From Stromatinia cepivora (Eukaryota > Ascomycota > Leotiomycetes > Helotiales > Sclerotiniaceae): a DNA stretch of 64,000 bases. Numbering within the stretch: position 1 is the stretch's first letter; each line of letters begins with the position of its first letter. Shown piece after piece: positions 23,314-34,411 of the stretch. Where the stretch lies: positions 929,001-993,000 of the forward strand of contig RCTD01000017.1 of NCBI GenBank assembly GCA_014898415.1, given 5' to 3'. Below the pieces are notes generated by a model. The model had not been told where the DNA came from, did not search any database, and saw only the letters and a program-made list of their open reading frames with translations. The position numbers and the translations under genes were made by a program.

Positions 23314-23690
23314 ATGGATATAATATATGAAGATAATTTTAAAATACTATTTTCAAATATATTATATATATTAAAATTAAAAGTAAATTTGTTATTAAAA
23401 AAAAGGATTTGTGAAATAGGATTACAAAAAGAATTCAATTTTTATTATATATATTTCAAAAAGGATAATAAAAAAGTTATTTATATTAAAATACAAAATG
23501 AAATGTATATGGTTTTATATATAATTAAAGGATATAAAGATATAGTTTTTTATTCGAATATATATCAAAATGATTAGGAAAAAGGTTTTTCTTTAGAGAT
23601 AATCGATAGTATTAAAGATATCGATAATAAATTAATATTCAAGAAGAAAGAAAGATATTTATTATAGTATTGAAGATTCAATCATTTAGA
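23314..23690 (+). pseudogene. Protease/pre-integrase region of copia C1
   Basis: The frame 23314-23577 contains ILYILKLKVNLLLKKRICEIG, which corresponds to the copia-type VLYVP.L..NLLS...L...G stretch between protease and integrase. C2 has the same peptide in better condition at 45930-46283. Confidence 0.65.
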
Positions 23691-23814
23691 TTTAGATAAG
23701 ATTAAGAATTTATATAAGATATTTAATATAATTAAATCAATAAAGGTCCTAATTGAATTAGATATTTGCAAAATATATATATTTATTAAAATAATCAATT
23801 GTATTCCGAGATAA

Positions 23815-24050
23815 TTGAATTTGTATAAATTAAAGAGATTTGAATTTATATATTTCGATATTGTAAGATCATTTTTAAAATCGATTCAAAGGAATCGTTA
23901 TTTTATATTGATTATTGATAATTATACAAAAGTAAATTGGATTATATTATTTAAACAAAAAGATGATGCAATTCAAATATTGAAAATTTGGAAAAAGGAA
24001 ATGAATTGATTATTAAAGAAAAGATCATTGCAATCAGAATTAATAATATA
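23815..24050 (+). pseudogene. Integrase core start of copia C1
   Basis: The frame reads FEFIYFDIVRSFLKSIQRNR, then YFILIIDNYTKVNWIILFKQK. This matches the copia integrase H.D..GP......G.rYf...iDD.TR..wv..lk.K; the Asp of FDI would be the first catalytic residue. Only the beginning of the core remains readable. Confidence 0.65.
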
Positions 24051-25299
24051 TTAGAACTTCTATAAGCTATTTATAAATGATTATCAAACATATAATTCGA
24101 AATTACAACAATTGTTTTCTTATATCAAAACAAATCTATAGAATAGAATATAAAGATTATAAAGGTAAATATAAAAGTATTATTAAAAGAAACTAGATTA
24201 TCATTAAAATTTTGAAATGAAATTATAAAATATAATATTTATATTAAAAATCATATTAATATTGATTTTAATATAAATAGAATAAATCGATCCTTTATAA
24301 AAGTTTTACAAATATAATACTAAATATAAAAATATATAAAATTCAGGGGAACAAATATTACATTTATATTAATCCCACAACTATTCTGAAAAAATAAAGA
24401 TACAACAAATTACAGAATATTTCGAAAATTGATATATTTCTAAAATATTCAAAAATTATAAATAAATATATCAAAATATATTCTTTAAAATTAAATTATA
24501 TATTTCGATTAAACAAAGTAATTATAGATAAATCTTATCGAAAAGGAGATTTGGATTTTAAATTAAGAAATTATAAATCAAATTTATAAAGAATAAAGAA
24601 TATAAAATTAGATTGAAGATCTTGTAATAGATCAACAACAAATAAAATATTTTCTTTATCCTTAATATCAAATACGATATTTATATTATCTTTATTCCAA
24701 ATATTCTTTCCAACAGATATTATACCGAGTTCAATGATTATATTAAATACCTCAATTGTCGAATTGAAATTAGATAAATTAAATATATTAATATCAATAT
24801 ACAATAAAGATAAAGATAATAATATTCAGAAAACAAATCAAGAATCTTTTTTTAAGGATACTTTAGATATCGAATTCATTATTCCAAAAATTCTAATTTA
24901 AGAATTAACTTTTACAAATCCTGAATTTATATCGAAAGCAAAATTTAAGATTATCTTAAATTTTGCTGATAAACCTATTTCAATAAAATCAGAAAGCAAA
25001 GTAAATCCATAATTATTTAAAACTAAACAAAAGAATATAATAAACTTTGAAAACGAATCCTTAAAATATCTAATACGAAAATGGAAAAAAGATATAAAAT
25101 AAAATCCTGAAAAAGAATAAAAAAGTAAGATTATAAAAGTATTAATTGTAATATTTATATAAATCAAAACTTAAGAAAATATAGAATATATTATAATTAT
25201 AATCCTAATCATTTATAAGATAGATTTTTATATCAAAAATAAGATTATTTTAGATTTTATAATTTCATTAATAAATATAGATAATATAAAAGATATAAT

Positions 25300-26000
25300 A
25301 TATTTGGTTGAAGAAATTCTAGGAATCAAAATATTAAGAATTTATAAGAAAGTGATATCAGATTAAGAATATTTTGAAAAATGAAAGGAAATTATTTAAA
25401 AGGAAATTATATTTTTGATTTAAAATAATATTTAAAAAGAATATATATTCTTTAAAAAAAATAATTTGATTTTGATGAAATAGATATTTATAATTAAAAT
25501 AAAGGATAATAAAGTAGAACAATTCAAGGCAAAATTAATAGTTCGAAAATTTAATTAGATATTAGGAAAAGATTATAATGAAATATTTATATCAATAATA
25601 AGGCTAAATATATTCAGATTATTTTTAGTTATTATTGCAAAGGAAAATTTGGAATGCTTATATTTCGATATCAAAAATATCTTTATTGAATTATATTTGA
25701 AGAAAGAAATTTATTTCGAATTATTTTAAAATATTAAAATCGAAAAAGAATATATATTACAAATTCTACAAAGTTTATATAATTTAAAATAAATTAAAAG
25801 GGATTGAAGTTTATTATTGAAGAAAAAGCTTTTAGGTATAGATTTTATATAAAGTTTGGCAGATTTATATTTGTATATATTTAAAGATTATAATATAATA
25901 TTATTAATATATATTGATGATATTGTTATTGTATTATATATATTATTATAAATTATTTGATTCGATGAAAAATTATCAATCTATTTTAACATCAAGAATT
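25300..26000 (+). pseudogene. Reverse transcriptase remnant of copia C1
   Basis: Broken frames show KARLIVRKF-like and DYNEIFISIIRLNIF stretches, and an intact catalytic YIDD at 25910-25921 followed by IVIV. These are Ty1/copia RT motifs in the correct order. Numerous TAA, TAG and TGA codons interrupt. Confidence 0.65.
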
Positions 26001-26952
26001 TAGGGGGGATTAATAAAATCCTAGGTATTAGGATCATTTATAATAGAAAAGTATATATATTAATTATAGATTAAAAAGAATATCTCGATATTATATTAAC
26101 TAAATATAATATTATATATAAACAATATTAAATTAAGAAATTGCTAATAATGAATTATACTCATCTTCGATCAGCAATTGATGATAATGAATTAATAGAT
26201 GTAAACGAATATCAATAATGAATAAGAAATATGATTCATTTAATAATATATATTCAATCAAATATAATATTCTTAATTAAAAGATTTTTACAATTTATAA
26301 CAAAACCAATAAAATATTATATTATAGTTTTGAAGAATCTAATACGATACCTACAATCAATAATCAAATAGAAGCTATAATTCGGATCAAAAGGAATACA
26401 ATCTGATATCTGTAAAGAATATAATATATCTGATAATACAATAAAGGTATATATAAATATAGATTGAATTAATGATAAATATAACCGGAAAAATGTTTTA
26501 AGGGAAATTATAATATTTTATGAAAACTTTATATTGTAGGTTAACAAGAAATAAATATTTATAACTATTTTTAGTATAGAATCAGAATATATTGTAATAA
26601 CAATATTTATCAAATAAGGGAGATGGATTGTATAAATACTTAAAGATTTATTTAGATCAAATTATATTGAAAAAAACAAAAATATAATTCAAATACTTAA
26701 TAACAATTAGAACACTTTAGTTTTAATTAAGAATTTATATTTATATAAACGATCCAAATATATAAATATCAATTATCATTTCATTAAAGATTTAATAGAA
26801 AAGGAAAAAATCGCTACTAATTATATCAATATATATAATATGATTGTTAACGAAATGATAAAGCTTTATATAAGAATTGCTTTCGAAAGATTCAAAAAAA
26901 TGTTAGGATTAATAACCTAAAAAAATCGAATAGGATATCCTCAATAAAGGAG

Positions 26953-27118
26953 TATTAAAAATAAAACCATTATAGAATTAGAATTAAGGTTATATAATCA
27001 CAATAATATACAAATTATATTTGAGAATAAACTCAATTCTATTCTTACTAGAATAATAGATCTTTAATTCAACCTATATAATCAATAATACTACTACTTC
27101 CTGCATCAAAAGTTAACA
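26953..27118 (+). repeat. 3' LTR of copia C1 (166 bp)
   Basis: It starts TATTAAAAATAAAACC, which is TGTTGGAAATGAGGCC after RIP, and ends AAAAGTTAACA unmutated. Confidence 0.85.
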
Positions 27119-27907
27119 TAATATTATATAAATGATATTCTATTCGATTATCTAGATATCTTTTATATAATATATCTCAACAATATTCTAATCTATTCCG
27201 AGAACAAAAAAAAATATCAAATTCATATTAAATTAATTCTCGAATAATTAGAAATCATTGATTTATAAATGGATTTCAAAAAATATGAATTCAATATTAT
27301 ATATATTAAATATTTGAGTTTTATTATTTTTACTAAAAAAGTAAAAATGAACTTTAAAAAGATTAAAATAATTAAGAATTGGATTTTTCCGATAACAATA
27401 AAAGGGATTTAATCATTTTTTGGTTTTTGTAATTTTTATTGATAGTTTATTAAGGATTATAATATAATAGTGAAATCTTTTAATGAATTCATTAAAGCAA
27501 ACATTAAATTTGTATTCGACGAAGTATACCAAAATATATTCAATATCTTAAAGAAAAAGTTTATTTCCATTTTGTTTTTGTAATACTATAATTATCGATT
27601 CCCTTATATATTCGAAATAGATATATTTAATAAAATAATTGCTAATATATTATTATAATAGTATAACAAAGATTAATTATTTATAGTTTATTTCTTCAAG
27701 ATTATAATTATTATCAAACTAAATTACAAAGTTTATGATAAAGAAATACTATTAATCATTCGATTTTTCAATTATTGAAGAACAAAATTTATCGATTTAT
27801 TATATAAGATTAAGATTTATATCGATTACAAAATCTTTGAATATTTCATAATTATTAAGATTCTCAATATCTAATAAATTCATTGAATAAAAATTCTAAC
27901 CGATTAT
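27119..27907 (+). pseudogene. RT C-terminal half and RNase H of chromovirus A
   Basis: Right after C1 the frame reads YYINDILF, where the gypsy active site YIDDIL should be, with one Asp changed to Asn. Further on, motifs such as NNIKFVFD, KVYDKEILLIIRFFNYW and KIYIDYKIFEYF match the gypsy RNase H region (nYpvhDKElLAIv..l..WR, then i.tDHk.LeyF). The last codons read QxIHxIKILTDYY, matching the Q.RWae.L..Y..F motif. Element B interrupts at that point. Confidence 0.8.
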
Positions 27908-28057
27908 TGTCACGAGATACACGTGATCGCGTCCGATCGGGTTAGTACAATACTAAGCTTCGAATTGATCATATATATAGCTTTGTAATACACTCTTTTT
28001 AATTCTATAGTTTTTAATTCTAAAATTGATCTCTAAATGTTTATTGAATTCGTTATA
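27908..28057 (+). repeat. 5' LTR of element B (150 bp)
   Basis: It starts TGTCACGAGATACACGTG, unmutated, and ends TTCGTTATA (from TTCGTCACA). Confidence 0.85.
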
Positions 28058-29417
28058 TTATTAAAAACTTTTCCAAATAAGAAATAGAATAATATTTGTA
28101 TATACTTATATATATTCCGTTTGCTTCTATTTAAACATATATTCTTACTCTTTCACCTACATATAGATTTTCTTAATATTATTCAAAAATATTGTTTTTT
28201 TTTTATCCTTAATTTCTAAATTATAAATTATAATTCGATAAACCTTGTGATTATAAAACTTTACAATAAAATAATTCATTAATAAAATAAAATTTTGTTT
28301 TTATATTTTTTGATTTTCGAATACACTCCTATTATTTATATTTTTTCTTGTTTGAAACCTTTTTTCCCTAATCCTGAAAAGTTCAATAATAGTTTTCAAA
28401 AATTTGATACCTAACTTTTCTCAATTCGAATAAAACTACAAATAGATAGCATTATAATCGGCGATTTTATAATTCAATTTTATTATATTTATTTCAATCT
28501 TAAATCTTATATACAAATTATAATACTATTTTAGTTTTCTTTTTTTGATCAAAACATTCCTTTAGATTATATAATAATTCTGAATCAATTTATATATATT
28601 TATAACAATCCAAATAAAATCCAAAAAACCAAAAACAAATTATTTATTTTCAAATAAGGAATTGATTCTTTATATATCTATATTACAAAATTCGAAAGAA
28701 TTTTTTATAAAACCAAAAATCAAAATTAATTTGATTCAAATAAGATTTCAATTTTTTGTAATAAATTCAATATTACTTTTAGAAATTATCTTTTTCAATA
28801 ATTTTTTCTTTTTTATTCTTATCCCAATTTTATTCAAATTATATAACAATTAATTATTTATATAACAAATAGATTCCCTATATCATTCTATTCTAATAAA
28901 TCTAAAGCCTTATATATATTATAGAATTCATTCTATTTTCGGAATTATGATCTAATGGATATTAATAACCTTAATATCATTAATACCCTTAACTCTTTTG
29001 ATACCCAATCGGACAAGCCCAATCATACCTTGATTCTATTCTATATACGAATACCCGAATTTTCCTTTTCTAAAAAAACTCTTTTATATAAACAAAATAA
29101 ATATATATGATATAAAAATATTTCTCATTAAATATAAATCTATCCATTAGATCTGTATCAAGGAATCCAAGATCGATAAAAACCTGTTCCGGTTATTATA
29201 TTGACTATTAAGCCCGAAAACGACGATGATAAGGATTTAGGAGAAATGATCAATAGTCGATATTTTGAAGATCGTTTGAAGGAGATATATAGTACGGTGG
29301 ATGTGTATTCGTTAATTATAATATAATCCGTATATCAGGCATTTTTATTAAAAGAAGATTAGTAATCATTTTATATTTAAATTATTTATTTAAAATAAAT
29401 TTAAAGCGAACTTTTCA

Positions 29418-29431
29418 GAAGGGGGGGGTAG
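29418..29431 (+). other. Polypurine tract of element B
   Basis: GAAGGGGGGGGTAG directly precedes the 3' LTR, the position used to prime plus-strand DNA synthesis. Confidence 0.7.
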
Positions 29432-29581
29432 TATTACGAGATACATATGATCGTATCTGATCGGGCTAGTACAGTATTAAACTTCAAGCCGATCATATAT
29501 ATAGCTTTGTAGTATACTCTCTTTAGCTCTGTAGCTTTTAATTCTAAGGTTGATCTCTAAACGTTTGTTGAGTTCGTCACA
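29432..29581 (+). repeat. 3' LTR of element B (150 bp)
   Basis: It starts TATTACGAGATACATATG (RIP form of the 5' LTR start) and ends TTCGTCACA. Equal in length to the 5' LTR. Confidence 0.85.
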
Positions 29582-30900
29582 ATTATAATTTTATTATTAT
29601 ATATCACTTTGAAAAAGATAATTCTTTTATTGATACTTTAATCCATCAGATCAATAAATTAAATCTCCAGAATTATATTAAGAAAAAAAATCGCTTTTAA
29701 TAGTTTATTAAAGATAACCAAATTGATACCGAAATTATAAGAAAAGCTTTACGAAAGTATCATTCAGACGAAATAATGATTATTAGTATCGATTTGAATA
29801 AAATCATTCTTCGATTCGATTTAATTAATTATATCATCGAAGTACATAAAATTATAGATAATTTCTTAGTATTCAAATATAAATTATTCAAGGTTACAAA
29901 TATATATCATTTCAAAATGATTTTTTGTTTTATAATAACCATCTAATAATATCCGATATCGATAACCTTTGAATTTATTTGATTTATGAAATTTATAATT
30001 CCGTTTCCATTATTTATTTTGATATAAACAAAATCTACCTTTTATTATTTCAATAATACTATTGGTCCAGAATGTACAATATTATAGTCAGATATATATA
30101 CAATTGTTACATTTACAAATACAATTCCATTTTATATGATTATATTCTTGATTTATTATATCCATTTTCGATTCCTAATCGAATATAGCAATATATTATT
30201 ATAGATTATTATAATTTTAATAAAAATAAATATAAATATAACAATATTTTAATTATTATTAATCGATTAATAAAACAAATTATCTTTATACTTTATTACA
30301 AATCAATTGATATTCAAATTTAAATACAATTATATCTTTATTATATATATCAATATTATAATATCAAATCGCAATCCTCAATTCATATTATAATTTTAAA
30401 AGGAATTCAACTAAATCTTAGAAACCGATTTCAAATTATCCATTACTTATTATTCTCAAACCAATGATCAAATTGAGATTTATAATCAATACTTTCAGTA
30501 ACAATTAAAATTATTTATTAGTTACTATCAAGATGATTAATCAGAATTTTTATTTATAATAAATTATATACAACTTACTTTTCTATATGATTTTTTAGGA
30601 GGGTTTATATCCTACAAAATCCTATACAGGTATACACTGAAATATATATAAGAATAGAAAAAAGATATTAATAAACTAATAAACGATATAAATATATATA
30701 ATACCTATATATATATAGAATACAATAGATTAGCTTTTATATAAACAAAAGAAGATCTATTATATATTCAAATCAAGATATCGAAATTTATAAATGTTTA
30801 TCGATATAAAGTTGATTTCGATATCAAAGATTATATATAATTCAATATAAAGAATTATTCTATCCAAAAATCATTCAAAAAATTGAACTTCCTGATTCAA
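29582..30900 (+). pseudogene. RNase H end and integrase of chromovirus A
   Basis: After element B the frame continues FIIIYHFEKDNSFIDTL, matching the gypsy IvYRPGk.N..ADaLSR motif that follows RNase H. At 30436-30480 the frame reads LSITYYSQTNDQIEIYNQ, the mutated form of the integrase motif sTAYHPQTDGQTE..N.; the final E is the third catalytic residue. YYQDD and similar residues follow, as in the integrase C-terminal part. The zinc-binding N-terminus is not readable. Confidence 0.75.
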
Positions 30901-31049
30901 AGAAGATTCAAAATCATTAATCGATTTAAAAGCTCTTTCAAATTCGAACTCCCGATTACAATAAAAATTCATCCTGTTTTCCTTTTAGATCGATTATATA
31001 AGGTATATAACAATCTTTTTTTTGATTAAATATTCGAATTACCCCTGTT

Positions 31050-31290
31050 TATTAATATAATTAATAATTCGGAATAAAAAATAAAGAAGATTCTAATAAT
31101 AAAGAAAATATGAAAAACTCTATTATACAAAATTTTATAATTTAATAACGATATCGATTTTATTTGGTATCCTATTTCCAATTTTAAAACATTATTATAT
31201 TTCTTATACGATTTTCATTTAGTCAATTCAATATTATCTAATCCTCCCAATCGATTAATTGATTGAATAAAGTTTTATAAAAGCGAAAAG
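31050..31290 (+). pseudogene. Chromodomain remnant of chromovirus A
   Basis: The frame reads KIKKILIIKK, TLLYKIL, then DIDFIWYPISNF, LYDFHLVN and NPPNRLID, with stops where Trp or Arg codons would be expected. This corresponds to the chromodomain pattern of fungal chromoviruses (EyEVE.Il..r...g.lqYlVkW.g.....tWeP..n), followed by the F-H...P..p.pP.rL tail. In intact elements the domain directs integration to heterochromatin. Confidence 0.75.
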
Positions 31291-31299
31291 AATAATTAT

Positions 31300-32036
31300 A
31301 ATTATATAAATAACAATTCATTTATAAAATCAAGGGAAAGAAAAGTGTTCTTCAATTCAATAAATTAAATGTTATAATTTTATAATGGTATATATATATA
31401 TGATCATAAAAGGATCGAAAACCTATACAAATTCGAAGGAATTTGATTATATATATATATAACCCGAATTCTATATAATAAACGAGTTGTTATTATTAAG
31501 ATAATATAAAGACAATATATTTCAAAAACTTATACCTATAATTATTTCAAAAATCATACAAAAAGAAAGTTTGAATATAGTAAAAACGAAATGTAATATT
31601 ACCTTTATCGATTTCGTTCAATTTGATTGATTTGGTCAATTAATTAGTCAATTTGATCGATTAACTTGGTTGATTTCAGAATTGATCATATTAATCATTT
31701 ATTATTATTATACTATAATTCAATCTCCTCCCTTTTTCTATTGAAACTTTTTCTTTTCAAAAGTTCCCCAAATCAAGAAGAATATAAATCAATATTAATT
31801 TAATCAAATAATAAACGATTTAATCGATTTAATCAATTCATTCGTTATTTTGATCAATTTGATCAATTATTTTGGTTAATTTGATCAATTTCCAGTAAAT
31901 TGATCAAATTAACCAAAATGATCAATCTAATTGATTTAAAGTTCATAAACCTTTACAAAACCTGATTTCCGATGAAATAGTAATAGAATAAAGGAGTAAA
32001 ATGTTCAAGAACGAACTTTTCTGAAAAGAAGAATAA
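31300..32036 (+). other. 3' untranslated tail of chromovirus A with long hairpin
   Basis: No coding motif. Around 31610-31940 there is a degenerate array of TTGATCAATT-like words with both orientations. It includes a perfect 22-bp inverted repeat, 31870-31891 and 31897-31918, with a 5-base loop (CCAGT). The tail ends in the purine tract 32023-32036. Confidence 0.7.
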
Positions 32037-32317
32037 TATTATGAATCGTAAATTATAGGAGATTGATATATAATGTTCTTTATCTTTTATATCAATTAAT
32101 AAATTGATTGTCTGTATATATATATTATGAATCATATAATTTAATATAATAAAATAGTGATCCTAATAATGTATATATATAACCCTGCAACCTATGAATA
32201 AGTATTTGTATATATATATCTAATCGCTTCTTACGAGCTATAATTCTTCAGTTGTAGATTTTAAGGAACATAATTGACCCTGTTTATTCAGCTCTACTAC
32301 GGCTCTTGTGCGTCACA
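32037..32317 (+). repeat. 3' LTR of chromovirus A (281 bp)
   Basis: It starts TATTATGAATCGTAAATTA (RIP form of TGTCACGAATCGTGAACCA) and ends CTCTTGTGCGTCACA unmutated. The outer 40 bases are GC-richer than the rest. Confidence 0.82.
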
Positions 32318-32754
32318 ATCGGATGATTAACAATGATAATTTCAACTTCTATAGCGATGAGCATTTCGTTGATAATCGATTATAATCCTATTCTTATAAA
32401 TTCAATCCTAAATATAATTAGCTTTTCAAATTCATCAAATTCATTTCCTAAATATACAATTATGTTTTTTTTTATATTTATTAGAATTTGATATATTAAC
32501 GATTCAATTTTTAGGCCTATCTGAAAGTTATAAAAGGGAAATGATTATATATAAGATATAATAGATTTTAAACTAAAATATATCGCAATAATTAATATTT
32601 GTATATATTGATTAAAACTTTCGTTAAAGAGATAAACATAAATATTCTTATATAAATACTCCTAAAACTTTAATCATATAATCTTATCTTCTTCTAATAA
32701 ACTTTCTAAAGTATTTTGAAACTTCTTTTCTATATAAGAATGATATTTTTGCGA
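32318..32754. other. AT-rich spacer, no gene seen
   Basis: Only short frames. Nothing recognised between the A LTR and the second MITE. Confidence 0.55.
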
Positions 32755-32762
32755 ATAATAGA

Positions 32763-33313
32763 TAGTCTGCGCAAAAATTATCTGTACCCATAAATTATCC
32801 ACAGATAATCTGCCCCATGAATACCCATTAAAGATCCTACCCGCCCTGCAGATTACCCATTCAGATTTAAAATTATCTATTCTATCACAAATAATCTATG
32901 GATTATCTGTAAATAATCTATTTACCTATAGATAAATAGATTATCCATAAATAACCTATAGATATACAAATAATTTGCAAATAATCCATAGATATATAAA
33001 TTATTTATAGATAATCTACAGATTATCCATGGATTATCCACTTTTCGCTTAAATTTGAAGTTATTCTCAAATCATTTTATAGTCTAAAAATGATCCAAAT
33101 TTAGATTTATATTAATTTTTATACTAATTATAAAATTATATTAGTTTTATAAAATATTATACAATATATAAATAAATAAATACCTACAGATAATCTATAT
33201 CCATTTTATAGATTACCCATCCCAAATTTTGAATTACCCGCCCTACCACAAATAATCCATAGATTATTTATCAAAACCATTATCCGCCCTGCGGGTACCT
33301 GTTGCGCAGTCTA
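32763..33313. mobile_element. hAT-type MITE, copy 2 (551 bp)
   Basis: The terminal repeats are TAGTCTGCGCAA and TTGCGCAGTCTA, perfect to each other, and the target duplication ATAATAGA is at 32755-32762 and 33314-33321. It aligns with copy 1 along its length apart from one missing 82-bp unit and many transition changes. The interior again consists of GATAATC-like words. The shared G-to-A/C-to-T difference at both tips, relative to copy 1, keeps the ends complementary. Confidence 0.88.
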
Positions 33314-33321
33314 ATAATAGA

Positions 33322-34108
33322 AAGAGTATAACTAATATAATTTAGGAATTGTATCTTTAATAATACTCTTCAAATTGATATAATGAATAACGATTTGAAG
33401 TATTTCAATAAAATTTTCATAATCAATATACTTTATACATAATTGATGATTATTCTTTAGATTATCTTCAACTTAGAACTTCATAATCGAATAAACAGAT
33501 ATTCGAAAAGATTCATTAGAAATATTGTTTCCTTTGGATTTAAATGAATTTAAGATATAACAGAGAGAAATGTAATGCATAATGACCAAATCTATTCTTA
33601 GAATTTTTTTATCGAAAAAGCGATATTGAATTTACTAATATACCTAAAATCATAGAAAATTTTGAACAATTTATAATACAGAAAATGCAAGAGATGAATT
33701 GTTAAATAGAAGTAAATTTACTAGAATATTGAATTGATTATATTACAGAAAATATAATTTCCATATAGAGATATATATATAGATACAAATTTCATAGTAT
33801 TATTTTATAAATATCAATTAATATATTTAAAATCAAGAAAGATTATAAATGTTTATTTTGATATCAATCAATTTTTGACAAATACAATTTAAATTATTGA
33901 TAAAGATAAATATAAGATACAATATATAAACTAAAAGATTCAAAAATATTGAAGAAATTTCATCTTTTTTTAGAATATAATGGATAACTAAAAATAAATA
34001 GGGGTTAGAATGAATCAATATATCAATAAAGTGCCTGAATAAAAATAACAAATTTATTTAATAATAATATTATTATTATAATACAATAATATTAAAGAGA
34101 ATATTACA
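33322..34108. other. AT-rich spacer, no gene seen
   Basis: No recognisable domain. A minus-strand frame at 33833-34051 is low-complexity and hydrophobic, and I do not accept it as a gene. Confidence 0.5.
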
Positions 34109-34411
34109 TTATATTTTTGTAAATTGTTTTTCATTTTTTCGATAAATCTTATATTCAACAATTGGAATAATATTCTTAAAGCAAATTTGCAATATATCAG
34201 GGATACTGGTAAAAGACTGATTTGCAATTTGTATAAACCAAATAAAGAAATCTTAGGTTTTGATATCGGATCCGAAAGGAGTATTATACAAAGGGCCAAT
34301 AAATTTGCCATCTGCCTTTTGAATACGAATTATAATTTCTGGTTTGCTAATTAATTGATAATGATTAATGAATCTTTCAATATCCAATTCGCCAAAAAGA
34401 GAAAACTTATA
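34109..34411 (-). pseudogene. Unrecognised coding fragment with one in-frame stop
   Basis: A minus-strand frame of 100 codons, interrupted once by TAA (34253-34255), reads FSLFGELDIERFINHY, then IIIRIQKADGKFIGPLYN, then after the stop FIWFIQIANQSFTSIPDI and PIVEYKIYRKNEKQ. Its composition is more balanced than the flanks and the residue mix is protein-like. I do not recognise the family. The plus strand also has an open frame here (34124-34354), but its residue mix is less convincing. It may be an old gene fragment or part of an unrecognised element. Confidence 0.45.

Larger units (their letters stand above)
21644..27118 (+). mobile_element. Ty1/copia element C, copy 1 (5475 bp), nested in A
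   Basis: It has 166-bp LTRs at both ends and the duplication TAATA at 21639-21643 and 27119-27123. The internal order gag, pre-integrase, integrase, RT, RNase H on the plus strand is Ty1/copia. This copy is much more RIP-damaged than C2 at 42478-47957. It split the RT gene of chromovirus A. A purine-rich stretch (AATAAAGGAG, 26943-26952) precedes the 3' LTR. Confidence 0.9.
27908..29581 (+). mobile_element. Small LTR element B (1674 bp), nested in A
   Basis: It has two 150-bp LTRs and the duplication ATTAT at 27903-27907 and 29582-29586. The 1.37-kb interior has no RT or integrase remnant, so it is a non-autonomous (TRIM/LARD-like) element. A short open stretch near 29205-29325 (PENDDDKDLGEMINSRYFED) could be a gag-derived piece. 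A purine tract with eight G residues (29418-29431) lies directly before the 3' LTR. LTR ends (TGTCACGA and CGTCACA) and the bases upstream of the purine tract resemble chromovirus A, so B may be mobilised by an A-like element. Confidence 0.88.
18136..32317 (+). mobile_element. Ty3/gypsy chromovirus A with two nested insertions
   Basis: LTR-bounded element of 14.2 kb in total, about 7.0 kb without the insertions C1 (5475 bp plus duplication) and B (1674 bp plus duplication). Internal order on the plus strand is gag-like region, protease, RT, RNase H, integrase and chromodomain, which is the Ty3/gypsy chromovirus order. All frames carry RIP-type stops, so it is dead. A purine tract (GAAAAGAAGAATAA, 32023-32036) lies directly before the 3' LTR. 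The five bases outside the LTRs do not match (GATTC left, ATCGG right), so the two LTRs might stem from a recombination between elements. Confidence 0.85.

Noticed and set aside
24571..25167. Minus-strand frames of 77 and 89 codons in copia C1
   Set aside because: They run opposite to the copia polyprotein. The plus-strand order of motifs, supported by C2, explains the region.
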